DNA of 8,064 nucleotides from Verrucomicrobiota bacterium. GTDB lineage: Bacteria > Verrucomicrobiota > Verrucomicrobiia > Verrucomicrobiales > Verrucomicrobiaceae. Location: NCBI GenBank assembly GCA_009885275.1, contig VFKY01000157.1, positions 1 through 8,064 of the forward strand, read 5' to 3'. Both the position numbers and the translations under genes were made by a program. The notes beneath the pieces are model-generated. The model saw nothing but the letters and a program-made list of their open reading frames with translations. It had not been told where the DNA came from and did no database searches. Of this stretch, positions 1-5,772 are shown piece after piece (the stretch's first letter is position 1; each line of letters begins with the position of its first letter).

Positions 1-5
1 AAGAG

Positions 6-45
6 ATTGCCCCTGATTGTCCGACCCTGTCCAAGTTTGTCCAAG
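6..45. repeat. Four contiguous imperfect 10-bp repeats next to the tRNA 3' end
   Basis: Read on the minus strand, four decamers follow each other without gaps: CTTGGACAAA (36-45), CTTGGACAGG (26-35), GTCGGACAAT (16-25) and CAGGGGCAAT (6-15). The GGACA core is exact in the first three and decayed to GGGCA in the fourth. The array begins 9 nt beyond the encoded CCA of the tRNA gene. It might be a decayed microsatellite, a protein-binding array or the edge of a larger array outside the window. The repetition is visible directly; no function can be assigned. Confidence 0.5.
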
Positions 46-54
46 CATCGGTTA

Positions 55-129
55 TGGTGCGTAGTGCGGGGTTCGAACCTGCGACCCCTGCCGTGTGAAG
101 GCAGTGCTCTACCACTGAGCTAACCGCGC
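55..129 (-). tRNA. tRNA-Val (anticodon CAC)
   Basis: The minus strand folds into a complete cloverleaf with an encoded CCA end (55-57). The acceptor stem begins GCGCGGT at 129. The D arm is GCTC/GAGC, and the anticodon arm is CTGCC/GGCAG with loop TTCACAC, which gives anticodon CAC and reads the valine codon GTG. The variable loop is GGGTC and the T loop is the standard TTCGAAC. The discriminator base is A (58), as expected for valine. Two pairs are imperfect: C4-A69 in the acceptor stem and A51-C63 in the T stem, so the molecule may be less stable than usual. It is oriented like the Cys-rich gene upstream, but a hairpin at 204-241 probably separates the two transcripts. Confidence 0.93.
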
Positions 130-203
130 GAACGAGAGTCAAAACGTTATTCTGATCTACTGATTTTACTATTGCCACTGAAGTTTATACACGCTTCAAA
201 GCG

Positions 204-241
204 AAACGGTCAGCTTGTGACTGGCACAGAGCTGACCGTTT
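204..241 (-). terminator. Strong hairpin, probable transcription terminator of the Cys-rich gene
   Basis: A perfect 12-bp inverted repeat, AAACGGTCAGCT (204-215) and AGCTGACCGTTT (230-241), encloses a 14-nt loop. It lies about 25 nt downstream of the stop codon of the Cys-rich gene. On the minus strand the stem ends in TTT followed by CGCTTT, so the U-tract is short and broken. A smaller hairpin, GTAGTT/AACTAC (254-259 and 265-270), overlaps that gene's stop codon. The position between two co-directional genes supports a terminator, but a stabilising 3' structure or a protein-binding site is also possible. Confidence 0.6.
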
Positions 242-266
242 GCAGGAAGTCTTGTAGTTGCTAGAA

Positions 267-455
267 CTACTTCTTGTTACATTTCTCACAAACCTTGCCA
301 GCTTTATCAGCTTCGACACAGCAAGCATGTTCACATTTTTTACCGGCTTTTTCTGCCTTATCACAGCAGGAACCTTCTTTGAATTTAGAATCGGCAGCGA
401 AGGAGATGGTACTCATCATCGTAGCCACGGCAAATACACTGAGCAGAGTTTTCAT
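267..455 (-). CDS. Small exported Cys-rich protein with two tandem 15-residue repeats
   Basis: This is a 62-residue protein with a clear signal peptide: Met-Lys-Thr start, hydrophobic core at about residues 4-19, and likely cleavage after SFA at 20. The mature part is about 42 residues and has seven cysteines (C30, C31, C41, C45, C46, C56, C59). It consists of two direct 15-residue repeats, residues 30-44 and 45-59, each following the pattern CC-x-x-A-x-KAGK-x-C-E. Lysine and glutamate make up much of the remainder. The regular cysteine spacing suggests periplasmic metal binding or a disulfide-knotted miniprotein; I do not recognise a characterised family, so the role is open. No Shine-Dalgarno sequence precedes the ATG at 453-455. 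A TATATT box ends 5 nt before the ATG, which would give a leaderless or near-leaderless mRNA if it is the -10 element. The gene stands alone, with a hairpin downstream. Confidence 0.82.
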   Translation of the reverse strand: MKTLLSVFAVATMMSTISFAADSKFKEGSCCDKAEKAGKKCEHACCVEADKAGKVCEKCNKK

Positions 456-609
456 CGTAGAATATAGCTATTTAGTTTGGTTTCCCAGCACTCGATTCTT
501 ATCGACATTTGGCCGACAGGAACCACGAAGAGTGCCAGTTGGGGCGTATTCTATTCAGAAGATGGCATCCTTGTCCAGCACAGAAGTAGTCTAAATCTTA
601 TCGTGTATA

Positions 610-2151
610 TTACTTTATTGCCGGCGATCGTTTGCCACCATAGAACCAAGACTCATCTTTTTCCGGTACTTTGAGCTCTGTGCGGAGTCGTTGCACTTCT
701 GTCTTCAATTCTGCCGTCACTTTTTCATAGTCAGGATTGCCATAGAAACTACGCATCTCCTGCGGATCCAGCTCGCGATCATAGAGCTCCCAGTAATCCA
801 CATCTGGGGCATAAAAATGAAGCAACTTGTATCGATCCGTGATCACTCCGTAATGGGGGCGAACATGGTGAGGTTGCGGAAACTCATAGTAATGATAGTA
901 AAAACTCTTGCGCCAGTCCTTCGGGGTCTCGCCTTTAAGCAAGGGAACGAGACTATGCCCCTGCATATCTGCGGGAATGGGTAGCCCTGCCACATCAACA
1001 AATGTCTCAGCAAAGTCGAGATTCGAGACGATCTGTTTGTTCTCACTACCGGGCTTGGTCACGTGAGGCCAACGTACGAGCAAGGGGGCTCTTAGTGATT
1101 CCTCGAACACCCAGCGCTTGTCAAACCATCCATGTTCTCCAAGATAGAATCCCTGATCGGCGGAGTAAACGACAATGGTATTTTCAGCGAGACCCTCATC
1201 ATCAAGATACTTGAGAAGACGCCCCACGCCATCATCCACTGCTTTCACACAAGCGAGATAATCATGCATATAGCGTTGGTAGCGCCAGCGAATGAGATCC
1301 TTGCCTTGAGGGTTTGCTTTGAGAAACGCTTCATTGCGCGGATTGTAATAAGCATCCCATTGAGCACGCTGCACCTCATTAAGGTTCTTCGGAGCCACTA
1401 GCTTCATGTCTTTTGGTGTCATGGTCTTTTCCAGAGTCATGTCCTGATCCTTAATCGCAAACCCGCGGTTCTCGTAGTCATCAAAAAGCGTCTCTGGTTC
1501 GGCATAGACTCGATCATTATTATGATTCAGATGGCGAAGCGGTGGCTCCCACTCGCGATGCGGAGCCTTTTGCTGACACATCATGAGAAATGGTTTGGAC
1601 TTATCACGCTTCTTGAGTTGCTCGATGGTTAGATCGGTAATGATATCGGTAACGTAACCTTCATTGGTAACTTTCTTACCGTTATCAATCATGGGCGGAT
1701 TGTAATAGGCGCCTTGCCCTGGCAAAATATTCCAGTAATCAAAACCTACGGGATCAGTTTCCAAATGCCATTTGCCGATTATCGAAGTCTGATAACCAGA
1801 GGCTTGAAGAAGGCGTGGGAAAGTCTGCTGAGTAGAATCAAAACGGCAGTTACTGTTGTTGAAATAGCCATTGAGATGATTGTATTTCCCTGTCAGAACC
1901 ACAGCGCGACTGGGGCCACAAATGGAGTTCGGCACTAAACAACGATGGAAGATCGCCCCTTCTTTGCCAATGCGATCAATGTTTGGCGTCTCGATCAATT
2001 TACGCGGATCATTGTAGGCGCTGATGGCTTGGTAGGCATGATCATCGGAAAAGATGAAGAGGATATTCGGGCGCTTCTCTTCTGCATGGGCAGAAGAAAA
2101 ATGGTTGATCGCCAGAAGAACGGTCAGCAGGGATGAGATGCGGGAAAACAT
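610..2151 (-). CDS. Secreted family-S1 sulfatase (formylglycine type)
   Basis: This 513-residue protein is predicted to hydrolyse sulfate esters outside the cytoplasm, probably on a sulfated polysaccharide or glycosaminoglycan. A signal peptide covers residues 1-23 (cleavage after AHA). The metal-binding SDD is at 35-37. The maturation motif C78-G-P-S-R82 is canonical, so C78 should be converted to formylglycine. Further active-site elements are GKWH (K127, H129), H198 in APHREW, D332-Q333 in SADQG, and K345 after the GEHGWFD segment. The C-terminal region, with its [10 protein letters not shown] and WELYD motifs, resembles the GlcNAc-6-sulfatase / iduronate-sulfatase-like part of S1; the exact substrate cannot be read from sequence. 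Length is normal for the family. A sigma-70-like promoter sits 33 nt upstream (2184-2213), so the gene is probably transcribed separately from mscL. No maturase gene is nearby. Confidence 0.93.
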   Translation of the reverse strand: MFSRISSLLTVLLAINHFSSAHAEEKRPNILFIFSDDHAYQAISAYNDPRKLIETPNIDRIGKEGAIFHRCLVPNSICGPSRAVVLTGKYNHLNGYFNNSNCRFDSTQQTFPRLLQASGYQTSIIGKWHLETDPVGFDYWNILPGQGAYYNPPMIDNGKKVTNEGYVTDIITDLTIEQLKKRDKSKPFLMMCQQKAPHREWEPPLRHLNHNNDRVYAEPETLFDDYENRGFAIKDQDMTLEKTMTPKDMKLVAPKNLNEVQRAQWDAYYNPRNEAFLKANPQGKDLIRWRYQRYMHDYLACVKAVDDGVGRLLKYLDDEGLAENTIVVYSADQGFYLGEHGWFDKRWVFEESLRAPLLVRWPHVTKPGSENKQIVSNLDFAETFVDVAGLPIPADMQGHSLVPLLKGETPKDWRKSFYYHYYEFPQPHHVRPHYGVITDRYKLLHFYAPDVDYWELYDRELDPQEMRSFYGNPDYEKVTAELKTEVQRLRTELKVPEKDESWFYGGKRSPAIK

Positions 2152-2183
2152 GGTCTTTGATAACGACTGGATGGATCACTCCT

Positions 2184-2213
2184 ATCATAAAAACTCTTGA
2201 AGAATATTGGCAA
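2184..2213 (-). promoter_or_regulatory. Sigma-70-like promoter of the first sulfatase gene
   Basis: On the minus strand, TTGCCA (2208-2213, 5 of 6 matches to the -35 consensus) is separated by 18 nt from TATGAT (2184-2189, 5 of 6 matches to the -10 consensus). Transcription would start near 2177, giving a 5' leader of about 26 nt. A GGAG just after the -10 box falls upstream of that start, so it would not act as a ribosome binding site. Confidence 0.5.
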
Positions 2214-2220
2214 GGAATCC

Positions 2221-2328
2221 GTAACTCGGGTTTTAAACCTGAGTGTGTTACGGGATTTCATCCCGTTTCCCCAATTCCATGAACAGGCTGAAAACCTGTC
2301 GCACCCTCAGACTGCAAGCCCGAGTTAC
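2221..2328. repeat. Composite REP-like element: four hairpins with inverted-repeat ends
   Basis: Four adjacent hairpins fill 108 bp. The first is at 2223-2243, with arms ACTCGGGT and ACCTGAGT. The second is at 2250-2266, with arms ACGGGAT and ATCCCGT and a 3-nt loop. The third is at 2283-2299, with arms ACAGG and CCTGT. The fourth is at 2306-2324, with arms CTCAGACT and AGCCCGAG including two G-T pairs. The outermost 10 bp, GTAACTCGGG (2221-2230) and CCCGAGTTAC (2319-2328), are perfect inverted repeats, and hairpins one and four are diverged mirror copies of one unit. No target-site duplication is obvious. The element lies between the mscL stop codon and the sulfatase promoter, so it could also end or stabilise the mscL transcript. 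The structure is seen directly; calling it a mobile REP/MITE-like repeat is an inference. Confidence 0.7.
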
Positions 2329-2343
2329 CTTTAAAGACGGAAG

Positions 2344-2718
2344 CTACTTCTTAAGCAAATCACGAATCTCTGTGAGAAGCTTGATGTCAGCAGATGGCTC
2401 TGGTGGAGGTGCTGCTGCTTCTTTTTTCTTGGTTAATTCAAGCAACTTATTCATCGGCTTCACGAAAACAAAGAACAGGATGCCAGCGGTGATGAGAAAT
2501 CCGATGATGGAATTGATCACCAATCCGAAGTCGAGTCCCCAATAGGTCAAACCCTTGACCTCAGTGCTCCCGCTCAACTTTCCGATGATGGGAAGGATAA
2601 TGCCATCGGTAAATCCTTTAACAATGTTTCCAAAAGAAGCGCCAATCAATACACCAACCGCAAGGTCAATGACGTTTCCTTTGAGGGCGAATGCTTTGAA
2701 TTCTTCAATGAGTTTCAT
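2344..2718 (-). CDS. mscL: Large-conductance mechanosensitive channel MscL
   Basis: This 124-residue inner-membrane protein forms the homopentameric channel that opens under high membrane tension and releases solutes during hypo-osmotic shock. The N-terminal amphipathic segment (EEFKAFALKG) leads into TM1 (about residues 15-40, with the conserved NVIDLAVGVLIGASFG), then a periplasmic loop (about 41-66), TM2 (about 67-88, ending FVFVKPMNKL), an Ala/Pro linker (about 100-107) and a C-terminal helix expected to form the cytoplasmic bundle. Length is slightly below the E. coli protein (136), because of a short periplasmic loop. The start codon lies 22 nt after the nitrilase stop, suggesting co-transcription, and no ribosome binding site is seen. 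The hairpin element at 2221-2328 lies just downstream. Confidence 0.96.
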   Translation of the reverse strand: MKLIEEFKAFALKGNVIDLAVGVLIGASFGNIVKGFTDGIILPIIGKLSGSTEVKGLTYWGLDFGLVINSIIGFLITAGILFFVFVKPMNKLLELTKKKEAAAPPPEPSADIKLLTEIRDLLKK

Positions 2719-2740
2719 GCTTTTTTAGGGCTGCTAAGGC

Positions 2741-3619
2741 TTACGTATCAGTCGGTTTATTTGATGCAATAATACTAAGGTGTGAGCTAGTTCCGCGCAA
2801 CTGTGACGGATTTGTCTCCTGTACGATGAGTCTCATACGTTGAAGCATTTTCAAGTCCAAGACGTTGCGATGAAAATGCAGTCCCTCATGAAAATTCTCA
2901 CTCAGATATTCTCTGGGACTTCGACGGAATGCTGCTTGTGAAGGAGTAAACCACGCGAGACGCCCGAGATTGTCATCAACCAGTTGCGATTGCGATCTCC
3001 CTACCAGATGGGCAACACCCACGTAGCATCCCAATTCCACCGCCCGTGCTGAAGCGCAGCGTCCGATGCGTTCAACACCCATCTCATTCTCGGTGGCGCT
3101 GGGTACAAGTATGATATCCACACCCTGACCACGCAGAGCGACAGAGAGCTCCGGCACTTCAATATCGAGACAAATTATTACCGCAATTTTTACCCCCTGA
3201 TATTCGAAAATTTGAATGCTATCGCCCCCAGTAAATGCCGTCTCCCAAGGGGTAAGATTAATTTTATCCTGATACAGAACCCGTCCTTCACAAAGGATCG
3301 GCGAGCGATTTCTCAGGGAGCCATCAGACATGAGGAATGGCACCGTTCCTAACACGCAAACTTTCTGCGAGTAGGACAATTTTTTCTGAACGATGGGCCA
3401 AAGTTTTTTCCAAAACAATACCGCCACCTCTGAAAGCTTGTTCTCACCTACAACAAACTGCTCCAGCCCCATCCACGTGAACTCAGGTAACAATACAACA
3501 TCCGCGCCCTCATCCCAGGATCTTATGACCAGCGCTGAAATCATGCTGGCATAGTCTTCAGGTGATGCTGAAACGAAACCAATATCGTACGTTCTAAGAT
3601 CTATAGTTACTTTATCCAT
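2741..3619 (-). CDS. Nitrilase-superfamily carbon-nitrogen hydrolase
   Basis: This 292-residue cytoplasmic enzyme is predicted to hydrolyse an amide or related C-N bond. The catalytic triad of the superfamily is visible: E46 in LLPEFTW, K119 in YQDKINLTPWE, and the nucleophile C150 in IICLDIEVPE. The later segment VPSATENEMG matches the fold's conserved core. There is no signal peptide. The ATG at 3617-3619 lies inside the end of the GNAT gene and overlaps it by 13 nt, so translation is probably coupled. In Bacillus subtilis YhcX and related proteins, a GNAT domain and a nitrilase domain are fused in one chain in the same order, which suggests this pair is the split equivalent. The natural substrate is unknown; a role in modifying or repairing a small amine or amide metabolite is a guess. 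Confidence 0.88.
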   Translation of the reverse strand: MDKVTIDLRTYDIGFVSASPEDYASMISALVIRSWDEGADVVLLPEFTWMGLEQFVVGENKLSEVAVLFWKKLWPIVQKKLSYSQKVCVLGTVPFLMSDGSLRNRSPILCEGRVLYQDKINLTPWETAFTGGDSIQIFEYQGVKIAVIICLDIEVPELSVALRGQGVDIILVPSATENEMGVERIGRCASARAVELGCYVGVAHLVGRSQSQLVDDNLGRLAWFTPSQAAFRRSPREYLSENFHEGLHFHRNVLDLKMLQRMRLIVQETNPSQLRGTSSHLSIIASNKPTDT

Positions 3620-4209
3620 GCTTTAAGCCAAAAGGTGAGTGTCTTGGGTGACTCTGTCTCTTCCCCGATTTCTTTCCAGACAAACGTTGCCTGAAGTTCA
3701 GGGTGTTTCACATAGCCCTGTGATTTCCAGAATTCATCCAGCGGCCTATATTCTTTGGGGCAAAGTGGATGTGCGGACTCTCGATCCACGGCACAAAAGG
3801 CAGTATATCTAAAGCCTAGTCGCTGCGCATGCGTTTCACGTCTTTTAAAAAAGTCCTTGCCGATTCCTCGACCTCTGAATGAGGGCAAGAGAATACTTTC
3901 TCCAAAATAGCAAACTTCCCCTATGTCATATCCGTTTTTAATAAACGGTTCTTGGAACTCTGGCCCTTCATCGCGCATTGGCAAACAGGTAGTAGCGCCA
4001 ACGACTTGATCATGCTCTGTCACCAGAACAACCAGACTGTCTGCTGAGTCAACATAAGTACGCAGATACTCGCGTTCGCCCTCCAATTTCCCATCATAAA
4101 GGTAGGGGTACTCACGAAATACAGCGATGCGTAACTGGCCGAGTCCATCCAACCAAGGCTCCAGAGCGGAGCCGCTCAGTTCATGAAAAATTAAATCCGA
4201 CTGCGTCAT
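3607..4209 (-). CDS. GNAT-family N-acetyltransferase
   Basis: This 200-residue protein is predicted to transfer an acetyl group from acetyl-CoA to an amine. The acetyl-CoA pyrophosphate-binding motif is visible at R112-G-R-G-I-G117, preceded by the beta4 strand segment EVCYFGESILLPSF (about 98-111). The N-terminal part (GQLRIAVFREYPYLYDG) and the CLPMRDEGPEF segment (about 75-85) resemble the acetyltransferase half of bifunctional GNAT/carbon-nitrogen hydrolase proteins. It is the first gene of a probable three-gene unit, overlapping the nitrilase gene by 13 nt, with mscL after that. The 56 nt to the preceding sulfatase stop contain no clear promoter or terminator, so read-through from that sulfatase is possible. 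No ribosome binding site precedes the ATG at 4207-4209. Family assignment is firm; the substrate is unknown. Confidence 0.87.
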   Translation of the reverse strand: MTQSDLIFHELSGSALEPWLDGLGQLRIAVFREYPYLYDGKLEGEREYLRTYVDSADSLVVLVTEHDQVVGATTCLPMRDEGPEFQEPFIKNGYDIGEVCYFGESILLPSFRGRGIGKDFFKRRETHAQRLGFRYTAFCAVDRESAHPLCPKEYRPLDEFWKSQGYVKHPELQATFVWKEIGEETESPKTLTFWLKAWIK

Positions 4210-4265
4210 GCAGAGGGATAAGGTTTAGGATCGAGGGTTCAAGCTAAATGATGCTTCCAAAAGCG

Positions 4266-5543
4266 CTAAGGCTTCCACCAAGCGTCCAATTTGGAAGTCA
4301 TCGATTTAATGAGATCGGGATTTTCCGCAGCCACGTTATTCATTTCATTTTCATCCTTAATAATCGAATACAATTCCACTTTAGCATCAGGTTCATTGGC
4401 CGCGTATGGCACCATCAGTTTGTAATCCCCTTCGATCATCCAGCGCCAGCGCAAACTTGCCGAGGGAACTTCGAGGTTCATCGAGTTATGCGTAAATATC
4501 TCTCCCTGAATTGTTTTACGATCATGCACCGCCACTTCATCAAACAGATTCAATCCGGTCATTTCCTTTGGGGGTTCCATGCCGATAGCCCTCAAGATCG
4601 TTGGGGCGATATCAATACTCAGCGCCAGCGCTTCACTTTTCTGAGGCTTCACTTTTGCCGGCCAACGAACAATGATGGGAGTGCGCAAGCCGCCATCATA
4701 CTGACTCTGTTTGGAGCGAATATCATACTTGGGAGCTTCAGGGTCTTGAATCCAACCATTATCAGCAAGATAAACGACGATCGTATTTTCAGAAAGTTTT
4801 TGAACATCGAGGTAATCAAGGAGTTCCCCGCAAGTCTCATCGAACCATTCAATCATCGCCCAATATTTGGCCATGTTAAGCGTGGGAGCCTTGTCCCGAT
4901 ACTTCGCAAGAATACGTTCCGGGGGAGTATGAGGTTGATGCGGCATCATGGGTGCATACCAGAGAAAGAATGGCTTATTTTCACTGACGCTCTGCTTCAC
5001 GAAATCGTAAATTGGCTGCATCGATTCACGACCAATCGTCAGGCCAGCATCTCCATGCCTCGACCCCTGAGTCATTCCATGAGTGAACCCACCACGATTG
5101 AAATTTCCCTGCCACCACTTCCCTGTTTGAAAACTGTTGTATCCCTTTGATGCAAGCAATCTTGGCAGTGTGGGCAACTTGTCCATGTGCTGATTAAAAA
5201 TCTCCCTGCCTGCGATAAATGCCGGATCATTGCCGCCACTCTTTTTACCTTTGATCACGGGAGGATCATTGCTCGTAATAAGACTTTGATGCGGATACTG
5301 CCCCGAGATCATGGCCGCCAAACTTGGACAACAGAGACTCGAAGGCACATACCCTCGGGTAAACAGTAAACTCTGTGACGCCAGCTTATCCAAATGAGGC
5401 GTCTTGATCTGTGGATGCCCCATGAACCCATAATCCCCCCAGGCTTGATCGTCCGAGATGATAAAAACAACATTAGGTGAGGTATCAGCCATCGACGATA
5501 CCGCCACAAGGAGGATGCAGAGAAAGGGGAGAATTTTTGTCAT
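4266..5543 (-). CDS. Secreted family-S1 sulfatase, variant active-site motif (C-C-P-S-L)
   Basis: This 425-residue protein has a signal peptide (about 1-19, ending SSMA) and a sulfatase fold. Metal ligands are visible as SDD (D31, D32) and ADNG (D261, N262). H202 and H205 lie in MPHQPH, and K278 precedes the YDGGLRTP segment. Two conserved positions differ from typical sulfatases. The maturation motif reads C71-C-P-S-L75 instead of C-x-P-S-R, and the usual GKWH reads GKWW (K142-W144), losing the histidine. From memory, sulfatases of planctomycetes and relatives include a subgroup with C-x-P-S-L and GKWW, so this is more likely a distinct subfamily than a decayed gene. The frame is intact and of reasonable length, although the C-terminal domain is short (arylsulfatase-like). 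The ATG at 5541-5543 was chosen; an in-frame GTG directly before it (5546) is an alternative. The substrate is unknown. Confidence 0.88.
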   Translation of the reverse strand: MTKILPFLCILLVAVSSMADTSPNVVFIISDDQAWGDYGFMGHPQIKTPHLDKLASQSLLFTRGYVPSSLCCPSLAAMISGQYPHQSLITSNDPPVIKGKKSGGNDPAFIAGREIFNQHMDKLPTLPRLLASKGYNSFQTGKWWQGNFNRGGFTHGMTQGSRHGDAGLTIGRESMQPIYDFVKQSVSENKPFFLWYAPMMPHQPHTPPERILAKYRDKAPTLNMAKYWAMIEWFDETCGELLDYLDVQKLSENTIVVYLADNGWIQDPEAPKYDIRSKQSQYDGGLRTPIIVRWPAKVKPQKSEALALSIDIAPTILRAIGMEPPKEMTGLNLFDEVAVHDRKTIQGEIFTHNSMNLEVPSASLRWRWMIEGDYKLMVPYAANEPDAKVELYSIIKDENEMNNVAAENPDLIKSMTSKLDAWWKP

Positions 5544-5548
5544 CACCC

Positions 5549-5612
5549 ACTAACGCGACACGATGACTAATGTATCAATAATTGTATCCGTAGTATTTTA
5601 TGGAGCGTTAGT
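5549..5612. promoter_or_regulatory. Spaced 8-bp inverted repeat flanking the sulfatase start, candidate operator
   Basis: ACTAACGC (5549-5556) and GCGTTAGT (5605-5612) are perfect inverted copies separated by 48 bp. One arm lies just before the sulfatase start codon; the other lies inside the spacer of the candidate promoter at 5595-5624. Only one arm would be in the mRNA, so a two-site repressor is more plausible than an RNA hairpin. An 8-bp pair at this distance can arise by chance, so support is modest. Confidence 0.3.
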
Positions 5613-5624
5613 TTTTACGCGCAA
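5595..5624 (-). promoter_or_regulatory. Candidate promoter of the variant sulfatase gene
   Basis: On the minus strand, TTGCGC (5619-5624, 4 of 6 to the -35 consensus) lies 18 nt before TAAAAT (5595-5600, 5 of 6 to the -10 consensus). Transcription would begin near 5588, about 45 nt before the ATG. Other AT-rich boxes nearby (for example TACAAT and GATACAT further downstream) could compete, so the assignment is tentative. Confidence 0.35.
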
Positions 5625-5663
5625 CTTGAGCACACACATAGAGAGTAATCACCGCTGCCTCAC

Positions 5664-5691
5664 TTAACATTAAACTAATCGTTCGTTAAAT
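5664..5691 (+). promoter_or_regulatory. Candidate promoter of the YugP-like peptidase gene
   Basis: TTAACA (5664-5669, 5 of 6 to the -35 consensus) is followed after 16 nt by TTAAAT (5686-5691, 4 of 6 to the -10 consensus). The stretch 5664-5706 is strongly AT-rich and also contains TAGTAT. A start near 5698 gives a leader of about 75 nt to the preferred ATG at 5773. Because the region is AT-rich, this match could be fortuitous. Confidence 0.3.
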
Positions 5692-5772
5692 TAATAGTAT
5701 TAAACAAATCCACTTCACCATGGTCTCATGTTGTGTCTTAGATTTATCACTAACAATCACACCCACATCTTC

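Noticed and set aside
487..508. TCGAT/ATCGA hairpin in the 154-nt gap between the Cys-rich gene and the first sulfatase
   Set aside because: It is a 5-bp stem too far from the sulfatase stop and without a T-tract; the gap otherwise shows no clear promoter pair, terminator or small gene.
258..594. Two plus-strand frames opposite and beyond the Cys-rich gene
   Set aside because: They are antisense to a gene with a signal peptide and regular repeats, and their translations show no domain.
2221..2328. CRISPR array or riboswitch in the hairpin cluster
   Set aside because: The palindromic units are not spaced by unique spacers of constant length, and no known riboswitch core is recognisable. A riboswitch for mscL is excluded by position, and the sulfatase promoter lies downstream of the element.
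4248..5150. A 300-codon open frame on the plus strand
   Set aside because: It lies entirely antisense to the second sulfatase, whose signal peptide, metal ligands and fold are clear. The antisense translation has no recognisable domain and an unusual His/Phe/Arg-rich composition typical of a shadow frame.
5728..5772. Longer N-terminus of the YugP-like peptidase from the ATG at 5728
   Set aside because: The extra 15 residues (His/Asn/Thr-rich) precede the first membrane helix and do not fit the family, which starts right at the helix. It remains possible, since neither ATG has a ribosome binding site.
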